A model generated the notes under the pieces. That model ran no database searches. It saw only the letters and a list, made by a program, of their open reading frames with translations, and had not been told where the DNA came from. The position numbers and the translations under genes are program-made. 64,000 bases of DNA from G016756615 sp050958605 (GTDB lineage Bacteria; Pseudomonadota; Alphaproteobacteria; Rhizobiales; Rhizobiaceae): contig NZ_JBJHDO010000015.1 of NCBI RefSeq assembly GCF_050958605.1, forward strand, positions 1-64,000. The letters are read 5' to 3'. This document shows positions 42,914 through 49,983 of the stretch, one piece after another; position 1 is the first letter of the stretch; each line of letters begins with the position of its first letter.

Positions 42914-44887
42914 ATGACACTTGCCTTCATCGACACTCTCATATCCCTCATCCTGCTTGCCGTGGCATGCGCCATGGCAGCCAGCGTCATGGTGCGGAAA
43001 CCGTGGACGGCGCCCTTCGCCGCTCTCGTCTACCGACAGGTCTCCGGCACTCCGCTCTTCCAGACCATCAACATGGCGATATCGGCCCTATGGGCGGTTC
43101 TCATGCTGTGGCTTGCCTTTGCCTGGTTCGCGCAGCTTCCGGTGGCCGTGCGCTTCCTGCCGCTCGCTGCCGGCGGCGTCGTTTCCATGGGCCTGCCGCC
43201 GCTGTGGATCTGGACCGACCTGAAATGGCGCGCCACCGGCGACAAGCGAAACAACTGGCCGTCGCCGAATTTCTCGCGTCGCGATGCCGAAGCCTACGAC
43301 GTGGCCGTGATCGGCTCCGGCATCGGCGGCCTGACGGCCGCTGCGCTGCTCGCCGACAAGGGCCTCAGGGTGATCGTTTTCGAGCAGCACGACCGGCCTG
43401 GCGGGTTCTGCCATCACTGGATCCGGCGCGCGCGCGATCAGGAGACGCGTGAGCGGCTGCTGTTCCGTTTCGATTCCGGCGTGCACGACTTCTCCGGCTG
43501 GTGGCCGGACGGCACACTGGACGTTCTTCTCAGGCGTCTCGGCAAGGCCGACGCCGTGTCGTGGCGGAGGCTCGACCATCGCTTCGACTATGACGGCTTC
43601 CGTCTCGACGTGCCGCGCGAATGGCGCGGCCTGATCGATCTGCTCGGCAGGAGGTTCCCGCACGATGCGGCGGGCATCGCCAGGCTGTTCGACGAGATCC
43701 ACGAGATCTACGGGGCGATGTACGCCACCGCACGGTACCACAACGGCTTTCCAGGCGCGCCGCAGACGCCTAAGGACGCGATGGCGTTCGCCAGTGAATT
43801 CCCACTGGCCGCCGCCTGGGTGGATCGGCCGTGGCGGACGTTCATCGGCCGCTATGTGACGGACGAGGCAGCGCGCGCCCTCATAGAAGGTATCGCTGCA
43901 TACCGGACCCACGACCCGGCGCTGATCAGCGTCGGCGCCATGGTGCCGCTCTACGCCTATTTCTTTATCGGCGGGGCCTACCCCGAGGGCGGGTCTGGCC
44001 ATTTCGCCCAGGTGCTCGCCGACGCGATCAAGGAACGTGGCGGCGAGGTGCGGCTGCGCACCGGCGTGACGCGGGTGTTGCAGGAAGACGGCGCCGCGAC
44101 CGGTGTTGTCGCGCGCGACTACAGAGGCAACGAGACCACCGTGCGCGCCACTGCGGTCGTCTGCAACGCCGATCCGGGCACGCTGGCGCGCGACCTGCTC
44201 GAGGAAAGCTCGCAACGGAGGCTGATGCTGCACCAGTTCGGCGAGATCGTGCCGTCCTGCTCGGCGGTCGGCATGCATGTCGGCCTGCGCGGCACCGTCG
44301 ACGTGCCGCCGATCGTTCATGTGAAGGACGGCGACGTGCACACCGAGGTGATCTTCACCAAGGTCGTCGATTCCTCCTGCGCGCCGGATGGCTATTCGAC
44401 GATCGACCTCTTTCAACTGACGCCGCCAGACGAATCGGCAACGTGGTTCCCACCTGCCGCCACAGACAAGGACCTGAAGCCTTTCCGCCGCTCGCAGCCC
44501 TATCTCGACCGCAAGGCCGCGATATCGGCGAAAATGCTCGACGTGGCGCGGCGCATCGTGCCGGACCTCGATGGCCGCATCATCTATCAGAGCGACGCTA
44601 GCCCGGTGACCTTCCACCGCTACGGCTGGACCCGTGATGGTGCGATCTATGGCTTGAGGAACCCCGGCGGAGGGCTGCCGGTCCGCACGCCGGTGCGCAA
44701 CCTCGTCCTAGCCGGCGCGATGACGCTGGGCGGCGGCATCGAGCCGACGGCGCTCGCCGGCGCATTCGCCGCCAAGGCGCTGGTACCCGATGTGCTGGTG
44801 CCGAAGGACAGGCCGCGCGAGCAGGCGGCCTCACACGACAGCGCAATCGAAGCAGGCGTTGAGCCCGGAGGTGCCTATGCGGCTTGA
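42914..44887 (+). CDS. Membrane-anchored CrtI/phytoene desaturase-like FAD oxidoreductase
   Basis: A 657-residue fusion-like protein. The first 100 residues hold three hydrophobic segments (about 3-25, 52-74, 78-100). The FAD-binding Rossmann motif follows at VAVIGSGIGGLTAAALLADKG (from 131) with FEQHDRPGGFCHH, and the C-terminal FAD signature is NLVLAGAMTLGGGIEPTALAGA. CrtI/CrtISO-type enzymes desaturate or isomerise polyenes. Such proteins also occur beside type II fatty-acid-like genes in uncharacterised lipid clusters. It is first in the biosynthetic operon and ends overlapping the ABA4-like gene. I infer a role in dehydrogenating or isomerising the chain. Confidence 0.78.
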   Translation: MTLAFIDTLISLILLAVACAMAASVMVRKPWTAPFAALVYRQVSGTPLFQTINMAISALWAVLMLWLAFAWFAQLPVAVRFLPLAAGGVVSMGLPPLWIWTDLKWRATGDKRNNWPSPNFSRRDAEAYDVAVIGSGIGGLTAAALLADKGLRVIVFEQHDRPGGFCHHWIRRARDQETRERLLFRFDSGVHDFSGWWPDGTLDVLLRRLGKADAVSWRRLDHRFDYDGFRLDVPREWRGLIDLLGRRFPHDAAGIARLFDEIHEIYGAMYATARYHNGFPGAPQTPKDAMAFASEFPLAAAWVDRPWRTFIGRYVTDEAARALIEGIAAYRTHDPALISVGAMVPLYAYFFIGGAYPEGGSGHFAQVLADAIKERGGEVRLRTGVTRVLQEDGAATGVVARDYRGNETTVRATAVVCNADPGTLARDLLEESSQRRLMLHQFGEIVPSCSAVGMHVGLRGTVDVPPIVHVKDGDVHTEVIFTKVVDSSCAPDGYSTIDLFQLTPPDESATWFPPAATDKDLKPFRRSQPYLDRKAAISAKMLDVARRIVPDLDGRIIYQSDASPVTFHRYGWTRDGAIYGLRNPGGGLPVRTPVRNLVLAGAMTLGGGIEPTALAGAFAAKALVPDVLVPKDRPREQAASHDSAIEAGVEPGGAYAA

Positions 44888-45311
44888 CCTGGACGCGCTT
44901 TACGGCCTCACCGGCATGCTCATCATCGTGTGCTGGGGCCTGCTGATCCTCCATCCGGACCGCTCATCGCGCTGGATCACGGTTCCCAAATTCGCGGTGC
45001 CGACACTGTTCGGGCTGATCTACGCCGGCATCATGATGGCCAAATTCTTCGACAGCGGCGGCGGCTACGGCTCGATCGCGGCGGTGCGCGCGCTCTTCGC
45101 GCATGACGACATCCTGCTCGCAGGCTGGCTGCATTATCTTGCTTACGACTTCTTCATCGGCGTCTGGATCGCGGAGCAAGCCGACCGCATCGGCCTGTCG
45201 CGTCAGATCCAGGCTCTGATCCTCGTCACCGCCTTCATGTTTCCGCCCATGGGACTGGTGCTGTTCCTCGCGACAAGGGCAACAATCCGGCGCGCCTGGA
45301 GGCTCGCATGA
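44877..45311 (+). CDS. ABA4-like (DUF4281) membrane protein
   Basis: A 144-residue protein with four predicted helices. Segments VPKFAVPTLFGLIYAG, ALFAHDDILLAGWLHYLAYDFFIGVWIAEQADR and FMFPPMGLVLFLATR match the ABA4-like family (plant ABA4 acts in carotenoid/neoxanthin metabolism). The bacterial function is unknown. GGAGG sits directly upstream of the ATG, and the gene overlaps its predecessor by 11 nt. Its pairing with a CrtI-like protein hints at joint action on a polyene. Confidence 0.72.
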   Translation: MRLDLDALYGLTGMLIIVCWGLLILHPDRSSRWITVPKFAVPTLFGLIYAGIMMAKFFDSGGGYGSIAAVRALFAHDDILLAGWLHYLAYDFFIGVWIAEQADRIGLSRQIQALILVTAFMFPPMGLVLFLATRATIRRAWRLA

Positions 45312-46105
45312 ACCAGACGCTGACGCTTGAGCACGACGAGACGACGCGCGCCTGGCTCGGTCTTGCTTGCTTCATGATTGCGATCATGGTCGTTCTTACG
45401 CCGGCCGCGATCTACGACCCGCGCATGCTCGACGGCGTCGGCGTGTGGGAAAAACCGCTGAAATTCGCGCTGGCGCTCGCCGTTCATTTCACGACGCTGG
45501 CCATTCTCGTGCAACTCCTGCCGCCGGAGATCCGGACAGGGCCGCGGATGGCGCGGATGGTCCGCTTCTCGGTCGCGGCGGCCGTCTTCGAAATCGGCTA
45601 CATCACCTTCCAGGCGGCGCGAGGGCGCCACTCCCATTTCAACTTCGACACACCGTTCGAGACGGGCATGTACGCGCTCATGGGTGTCGGCGCAGTCTAT
45701 CTTGCAATCTTCCCGTTCGTCGTCGGGCGCCTGATCCGAGAGCAGGGCGACGATGGGTCGGGATACAGGCTCGGCGCGGTCGTCGGGCTGCTGCTCGCGC
45801 CGGTGCTTACGCTGGTCGTGGCCGGCTACATGTCGGGCGTCACCTACAATCGCTGGGTCGGCGTCCCGGCGGGCGCGGAAGGCATTCCGTTCTTCGGCTG
45901 GTCGCGCGAGGTTGGAGACTTCCGGCCGGCGCATTTCGTTGGGCTGCACGCCATGCAGATCCTGCCGTTGGTCGGACTCGCAGGCGACCGGTTCGCACCC
46001 GCGCTGGCGCGACCCGTGGTCTGGATCGTTGCCGTGGTGGTCGTCCTCGCCACCGCCGCCCTGTTCGTCCAGGCGCTCGCCGGCCTGCCGGTCTGGGCAC
46101 ACTGA
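45308..46105 (+). CDS. Multi-pass membrane protein of unknown function
   Basis: A 265-residue hydrophobic protein with about seven helices. It has conserved-looking loops WEKPLKFALALAVHF (about 48-62), GRHSHFNFDTPFETGMYALMG (about 105-125) and DFRPAHFVGLHAMQILPLVG (about 200-220) with several histidines that could bind a metal or heme. I do not recognise the family. It is coupled to the ABA4-like gene by a 4-nt overlap and is the last gene before an internal promoter gap, so it belongs to the first subunit of the cluster. Confidence 0.6.
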   Translation: MNQTLTLEHDETTRAWLGLACFMIAIMVVLTPAAIYDPRMLDGVGVWEKPLKFALALAVHFTTLAILVQLLPPEIRTGPRMARMVRFSVAAAVFEIGYITFQAARGRHSHFNFDTPFETGMYALMGVGAVYLAIFPFVVGRLIREQGDDGSGYRLGAVVGLLLAPVLTLVVAGYMSGVTYNRWVGVPAGAEGIPFFGWSREVGDFRPAHFVGLHAMQILPLVGLAGDRFAPALARPVVWIVAVVVVLATAALFVQALAGLPVWAH

Positions 46106-46119
46106 GGGTGGCCGGTCGC

Positions 46120-46137
46120 ATACTCTTTTCTTGGTAT
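46120..46137. promoter_or_regulatory. 18-bp dyad, site 3 (internal promoter)
   Basis: ATACTC-TTTTCT-TGGTAT in the 177-bp gap between the membrane-protein gene and the first dehydratase gene. It matches sites 1 and 2 in arm sequence and spacing, suggesting a second regulated promoter that drives the ACP-dependent biosynthetic genes. Confidence 0.6.
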
Positions 46138-46282
46138 TTCGACGATCCGGCACGGAGGCTAGACCCATCACGCAACGTTCAATCGGTCCTGGGGGCGGGA
46201 CGCCGTGGCAATTCAGGCGCTCATATCAGCAGAATCATGCGAGCATGTCGCGGCCGGTCGCGGCTCGCATGAGGGCACCGTG

Positions 46283-46699
46283 ATGACCGACATCATGACC
46301 AGCATCCGCGGCACGCGCTGGGCGCCGCCCTTCGTCTTCATCGACCGCATCATCCACATCGATCGGGAGAACGCCGTCGCGCTCACCGTCTTTGGCGGCG
46401 AAGAGGACCGCTTCACGTACGGCAGCCATGCTAGCCCGTCGCTGCTCGTGGAGTGCATGGCGCAGCTGTCGCTGGCGCTGATCCGCCACTCAGACCCGGC
46501 GGTCGAGATCGGCATCATTCCTTCGCTACGCGATATCGCCATGTCGCCGCTGCCGGAGGGAAGCTTCCAGGCCGTCATCCGCGTTTGCTGGTCAGCCGGC
46601 GCGTTTCCCCGCTACGAATTCACCGGCACGGCCTTCGTCATGAACCGCGTCGCCTGCGAGGCGAAACTCGACATCCTGGCAAGACGGGAAGGCGGGTAA
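46283..46699 (+). CDS. Hotdog-fold 3-hydroxyacyl-ACP dehydratase-like protein
   Basis: A 138-residue hotdog protein of the FabA/ApeP-like type. It has PFVFIDRIIHIDRENA, GSHASPSLLVECMAQLSLAL (catalytic-type His and Glu, about 50-63) and a closing acyl-pocket strand. It likely dehydrates beta-hydroxyacyl-ACP during chain growth. GAGGG sits 7 nt upstream of the ATG. Its TAA overlaps the next ATG, so the two dehydratases may act as a pair. Confidence 0.75.
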   Translation: MTDIMTSIRGTRWAPPFVFIDRIIHIDRENAVALTVFGGEEDRFTYGSHASPSLLVECMAQLSLALIRHSDPAVEIGIIPSLRDIAMSPLPEGSFQAVIRVCWSAGAFPRYEFTGTAFVMNRVACEAKLDILARREGG

Positions 46700-47130
46700 T
46701 GGCAGGCTTGGACCTCAACCGCCTGGCAAACGTCTTCGGCGCGGATGTCGTCCATGACGAGGCGAAGGCGTCGGTGACCCTGACGCACCAGTTCGGTGGC
46801 GAGGATTTCCTGCGCGGGCATTTTCCGGGCTTTCCGGTCGTGCCTGGCGTGATCCTGCTCGACGGCATGACACTCGCCGCCGCCCAGCTATTCGGGGGGC
46901 TGACCGGACGCGCCTGCAACGAAGTCGACCGGATCACGATCGACATCGCGGCCTTCTACCGCCCCGTGCTGCCAGGCATGGCGGCGAGCTTCACCGCGCG
47001 GGCGGACATGCCACGACAGGCCGGGCACGGCTTCGCGGCCAAGTGCTCGGTGATGATCGGGGGAACGCGTCATGCAAGGGCCAGCATGAGCTTTCGCATC
47101 CATGGCGACCAGGCATCACCATCAAACTGA
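46699..47130 (+). CDS. FabZ-like 3-hydroxyacyl-ACP dehydratase
   Basis: A 143-residue hotdog enzyme. The motif HFPGFPVVPGVILLDGM is that of FabZ, but the usual catalytic Glu in that block is replaced by Asp (LLDGM). That could slow or alter activity. It forms the second of two adjacent dehydratases, whose TAATG overlap suggests a heteromer. The downstream ACP gene begins 13 bp later. It contributes to polyene double bonds by inference. Confidence 0.8.
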   Translation: MAGLDLNRLANVFGADVVHDEAKASVTLTHQFGGEDFLRGHFPGFPVVPGVILLDGMTLAAAQLFGGLTGRACNEVDRITIDIAAFYRPVLPGMAASFTARADMPRQAGHGFAAKCSVMIGGTRHARASMSFRIHGDQASPSN

Positions 47131-47143
47131 CAGAGGGGCATCC

Positions 47144-47434
47144 ATGACCACCACCGAACTCGCCAGCATCCAGAACGTCATCATCGACGACATCCTGCTC
47201 GACGGCCTCGACCTGGCCGACCTCGGTTACGAGAAGGACCAGATCAGCGGCGCGACGCCGTTGTTCGACGAGACGAACGGCCTCGGGCTCGATTCGCTCG
47301 CCGCGCTCGAGGTGGCCGTCGCCGTCCAGCAGAAGTTCGGCTTCAAGATCGAGACGCTCGACCGCGCCTTCTTCGAGACGAATTGCGTGACGGTCGATAC
47401 GCTGGCCCGCTACGTCGCTGGCCGCCTGTCGTGA
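47144..47434 (+). CDS. Acyl carrier protein
   Basis: A 96-residue ACP. The phosphopantetheine attachment Ser51 lies in GLGLDSLAALEV, the standard DSL motif, preceded by acidic helix I (VIIDDILLDGLDLADL). The start at 47144 has AGAGGGG upstream; the longer frame from 47102 is unneeded. It carries the growing chain for the KAS, KR and dehydratase proteins encoded next to it. Its gene stop overlaps the KAS III-like start (GTGA). Confidence 0.88.
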   Translation: MTTTELASIQNVIIDDILLDGLDLADLGYEKDQISGATPLFDETNGLGLDSLAALEVAVAVQQKFGFKIETLDRAFFETNCVTVDTLARYVAGRLS

Positions 47435-48519
47435 ATACCCACGTTTCCATCCGGCCGGGGCCGAACGACGACACCGTCTTCGTCGTCGGCCTCGGTTCCT
47501 ATCTTCCCGGCAAGCCGGTGGCCAATGAGGCCATCGCCCAGCGTCTGCCGAAGGTGCCGGTGCTCGACCTGATGCGCTATTTCGGCGTCGAGCAGCGCCA
47601 CTTCGTCGTCGACGCCGAAACCGGAGCGCAGATCGAGGAAGGGCTCGGGACCTGCGAGATGGCTTGCCGGGCGGCGAGCGCCGCGCTCGCGGACGCCGGT
47701 CTCACAGCGGGCGACATCGACCTGATCGTCACCACCACTGCGACGCCCGATGTCATCATGCCGCCGTTGGCTCGCCAGGTGCAGCGCCGGCTGGGCATCG
47801 AGCGGGCCCAGCTTTTCGACCTTCGCGGAGGTTGTGCCGCCGCGATCCAGGGTCTGATCCTCGCCCGGACGATGATCCGCTCCGGCCTCGCGCGCGCAGC
47901 GCTGATCTGCGGCGCGGAATGCATGTCGCCCTACTACTACGCCGAGCGCCTGCTCGTGAACGCCTCTCCGGATGCGTCCGACATGATCAACGGGCTAATC
48001 TTCGCTGACGGCGCCTCGGCCATGGTCGTCGTCGGTAGCGACCTGGCGCAGGGCCGCACCTGCGCCCTGGAGATCGGCTACTGCAGGGCCGTCGCCACCC
48101 ATCCGCACGAGAAGGAAGGGCTGCTCATCGGGCCGGACGAGCGGAAACGGATGCCGGTCCACACGACCCACAACCATAAGCTCATCAGCCGTCTGCTGCC
48201 GCGGATCGTCGGCGACGCCGTTGCCGAGCTTGTCGCCGGCGGCGGGCGGCGGGCGGAGGATTACGGCACGATCGTCGTGCCGCAGGCCAACCGCTCGCTG
48301 ATGTCGATGATCATGCCCGACATGGTAATGGGCCTCGACGGGCTGATGTTCTACGTCGGCGACAGGACCGCAAACATCCCGGGCGCGGCGATGGTGATGG
48401 CGCTCGACTTTGCGGTGCGTTCGGGCCGAGTGACTGCCGGCGGTCAACCAGTCGGCGTCGTCGCGGCGGAGACGGCGTCATGGACTTACGCCGTCGTCGA
48501 CCTCGTGGCGGTTCATTGA
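47431..48519 (+). CDS. KAS III-like ketosynthase with altered catalytic triad
   Basis: A 362-residue thiolase-fold protein like FabH/DarB. The nucleophile Cys135 is kept (LRGGCAAAIQG), but the FabH motif VPHQAN reads VVPQAN (Pro284), so the catalytic His is missing, and the GNTSAA Asn becomes Asp311 (VGDRTANIPG). The fold and N-terminal VVGLGSYLPGKPVANE are typical. It may start a chain with an unusual acyl group, acyl-transfer rather than condense, or be a partner. The GTG start overlaps the ACP stop. Confidence 0.78.
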   Translation: MNTHVSIRPGPNDDTVFVVGLGSYLPGKPVANEAIAQRLPKVPVLDLMRYFGVEQRHFVVDAETGAQIEEGLGTCEMACRAASAALADAGLTAGDIDLIVTTTATPDVIMPPLARQVQRRLGIERAQLFDLRGGCAAAIQGLILARTMIRSGLARAALICGAECMSPYYYAERLLVNASPDASDMINGLIFADGASAMVVVGSDLAQGRTCALEIGYCRAVATHPHEKEGLLIGPDERKRMPVHTTHNHKLISRLLPRIVGDAVAELVAGGGRRAEDYGTIVVPQANRSLMSMIMPDMVMGLDGLMFYVGDRTANIPGAAMVMALDFAVRSGRVTAGGQPVGVVAAETASWTYAVVDLVAVH

Positions 48520-48527
48520 GGCGCGGC

Positions 48528-49229
48528 ATGGACACACCCTCCGGACCAATCCTGATCGTCGATGCCGGGCATGGTGTCGGCCCGCATCTTGCGTCGCTGC
48601 TGGGAGAGCGCGGCTTCGACGTCGTCGCCTGGGTAACGGGTGAGTGTGTCGGCCTCCGCGAACAAGCGGCGTCCGTGCAATGGCTGCATGATGCATCGAT
48701 CGATACCCTCGACACCGACCTCCTGACCTCGGCGACCGCCGTGATCTTCAACGTATCGGCCGTGGACGAAGCGGCGCTGATAACCCGAGGCGGACTGGCC
48801 GATGCGATCGCGGCCGACGGCGCCTTCTTCATGCAGACCCTGCAGGCGGTTTCGCGCGTGATGATCGGGCGCGGCCGCGGGCAGATCTGGGTTCTCGCGG
48901 CCGACGACAGCTTCGCCTACTACCTGCCGTTGCCGGCCGCGCCGATCATCCACCACACCCGCATCGGGGCCGTGCGCGCCATCGCCAAGGAACTCGCCCG
49001 GTTCGGGGTTTCGGCCAACGCGGCGGTGCTGCAGCCCGCACCCGAAACGACCCAGGCCGGCGATTGGCAGCAGGCGCGGACCGGCGTCGGTTCCTACGCC
49101 CAGAAGTTCAAGCCGGTCCCGCTCGCCCTCGCCGCCGACACGCTGGCCTTCTGGATCAGCCGCGAGACACTGCCGATGAACGGCTCGGTCGTGCATTTCG
49201 GCAATGGCATCTACGATGGGAACGTCTGA
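48528..49229 (+). CDS. Degenerate short-chain dehydrogenase-like protein
   Basis: A 233-residue SDR-fold protein. The nucleotide motif TGxxxGIG reads DAGHGVG, and where YxxxK belongs there is IIHHTRIGAVRAIAKEL, so both catalytic Tyr and Lys are lost. Such pseudo-ketoreductases often act as structural partners. The intact FabG at 49231 follows at once, so a KR heteromer is plausible. The ATG at 48528 is chosen for position after the KAS III-like stop; ribosome signals are weak. Confidence 0.6.
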   Translation: MDTPSGPILIVDAGHGVGPHLASLLGERGFDVVAWVTGECVGLREQAASVQWLHDASIDTLDTDLLTSATAVIFNVSAVDEAALITRGGLADAIAADGAFFMQTLQAVSRVMIGRGRGQIWVLAADDSFAYYLPLPAAPIIHHTRIGAVRAIAKELARFGVSANAAVLQPAPETTQAGDWQQARTGVGSYAQKFKPVPLALAADTLAFWISRETLPMNGSVVHFGNGIYDGNV

Positions 49230-49230
49230 C

Positions 49231-49983
49231 ATGAGCGACCGTGGACAGCAGAACAGGGTGGTCCTTGTCACCGGCGGCAGTCGCGGCATCGGTCGGGCGG
49301 TCGTGCTCAGGCTGGCGCAAACAGGCGCGCACATCGCCTTTACCTACGCCACCCGCACTGACGCCGCCCGCGATACGGCGGCGCAGGCGCGCCAGGCGGG
49401 TGCGGCCGACGTGACGTTCTTTCCGTGCGACATGGCGGACACAAAGGCGATCGCCGATTTGCCGAGCCTCGTCGACGGACGCTGGGGACGTCTGGATGTG
49501 CTCGTCAACAATGCAGGGCTGACCCGCGACGGTCCCTTTGCGCTCCTGCCGGCCGAACAGTGGCGGGAAGTGCTGACCGTCAACCTGGTCAACACGATCC
49601 GGCTCACCGAAGCCGCGCTGCCCATGCTCGAACAGACACGTGGCGTCGTCGTCAGCGTTTCGAGCCTAGCCGGACGCGCCGGCAAGGAAGGGCAGGTGCC
49701 CTATTCGGCGACGAAGTCGGGGCTGATCGGCATGACGCGCCTGGTTGCCCGTACATGCAGACAAAGGGGCATCCGCGCCGTGGCAGTAATGCCGGGTTTC
49801 ATCCGCACGGACATGATCGAGGGGCTCGGTGCAAAGGCAATGGAGCCGACCCTCGCTGGCAGCGTGCAGCCCCGGCCGGGCGAGGCGGAAGAAGTCGCGA
49901 ATGTCTGCGCCTTCCTCGCCAGCAATGAAGCCAGCTATCTCGACGGCTCGGCGGTGCCGGTCGACGGAGGGTTCCGGATATGA
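49231..49983 (+). CDS. 3-oxoacyl-ACP reductase (FabG type)
   Basis: A 250-residue classical SDR. The cofactor site is VTGGSRGIG (about 14-22), the catalytic block is SSLAGRAGKEGQVPYSATKSG with Tyr and Lys intact, and NNAG and the C-terminal YLDGSAVPVDGGF are present. It reduces beta-ketoacyl-ACP. It starts one base after the degenerate SDR, and its stop overlaps the KS-CLF start by 4 nt. Confidence 0.87.
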   Translation: MSDRGQQNRVVLVTGGSRGIGRAVVLRLAQTGAHIAFTYATRTDAARDTAAQARQAGAADVTFFPCDMADTKAIADLPSLVDGRWGRLDVLVNNAGLTRDGPFALLPAEQWREVLTVNLVNTIRLTEAALPMLEQTRGVVVSVSSLAGRAGKEGQVPYSATKSGLIGMTRLVARTCRQRGIRAVAVMPGFIRTDMIEGLGAKAMEPTLAGSVQPRPGEAEEVANVCAFLASNEASYLDGSAVPVDGGFRI

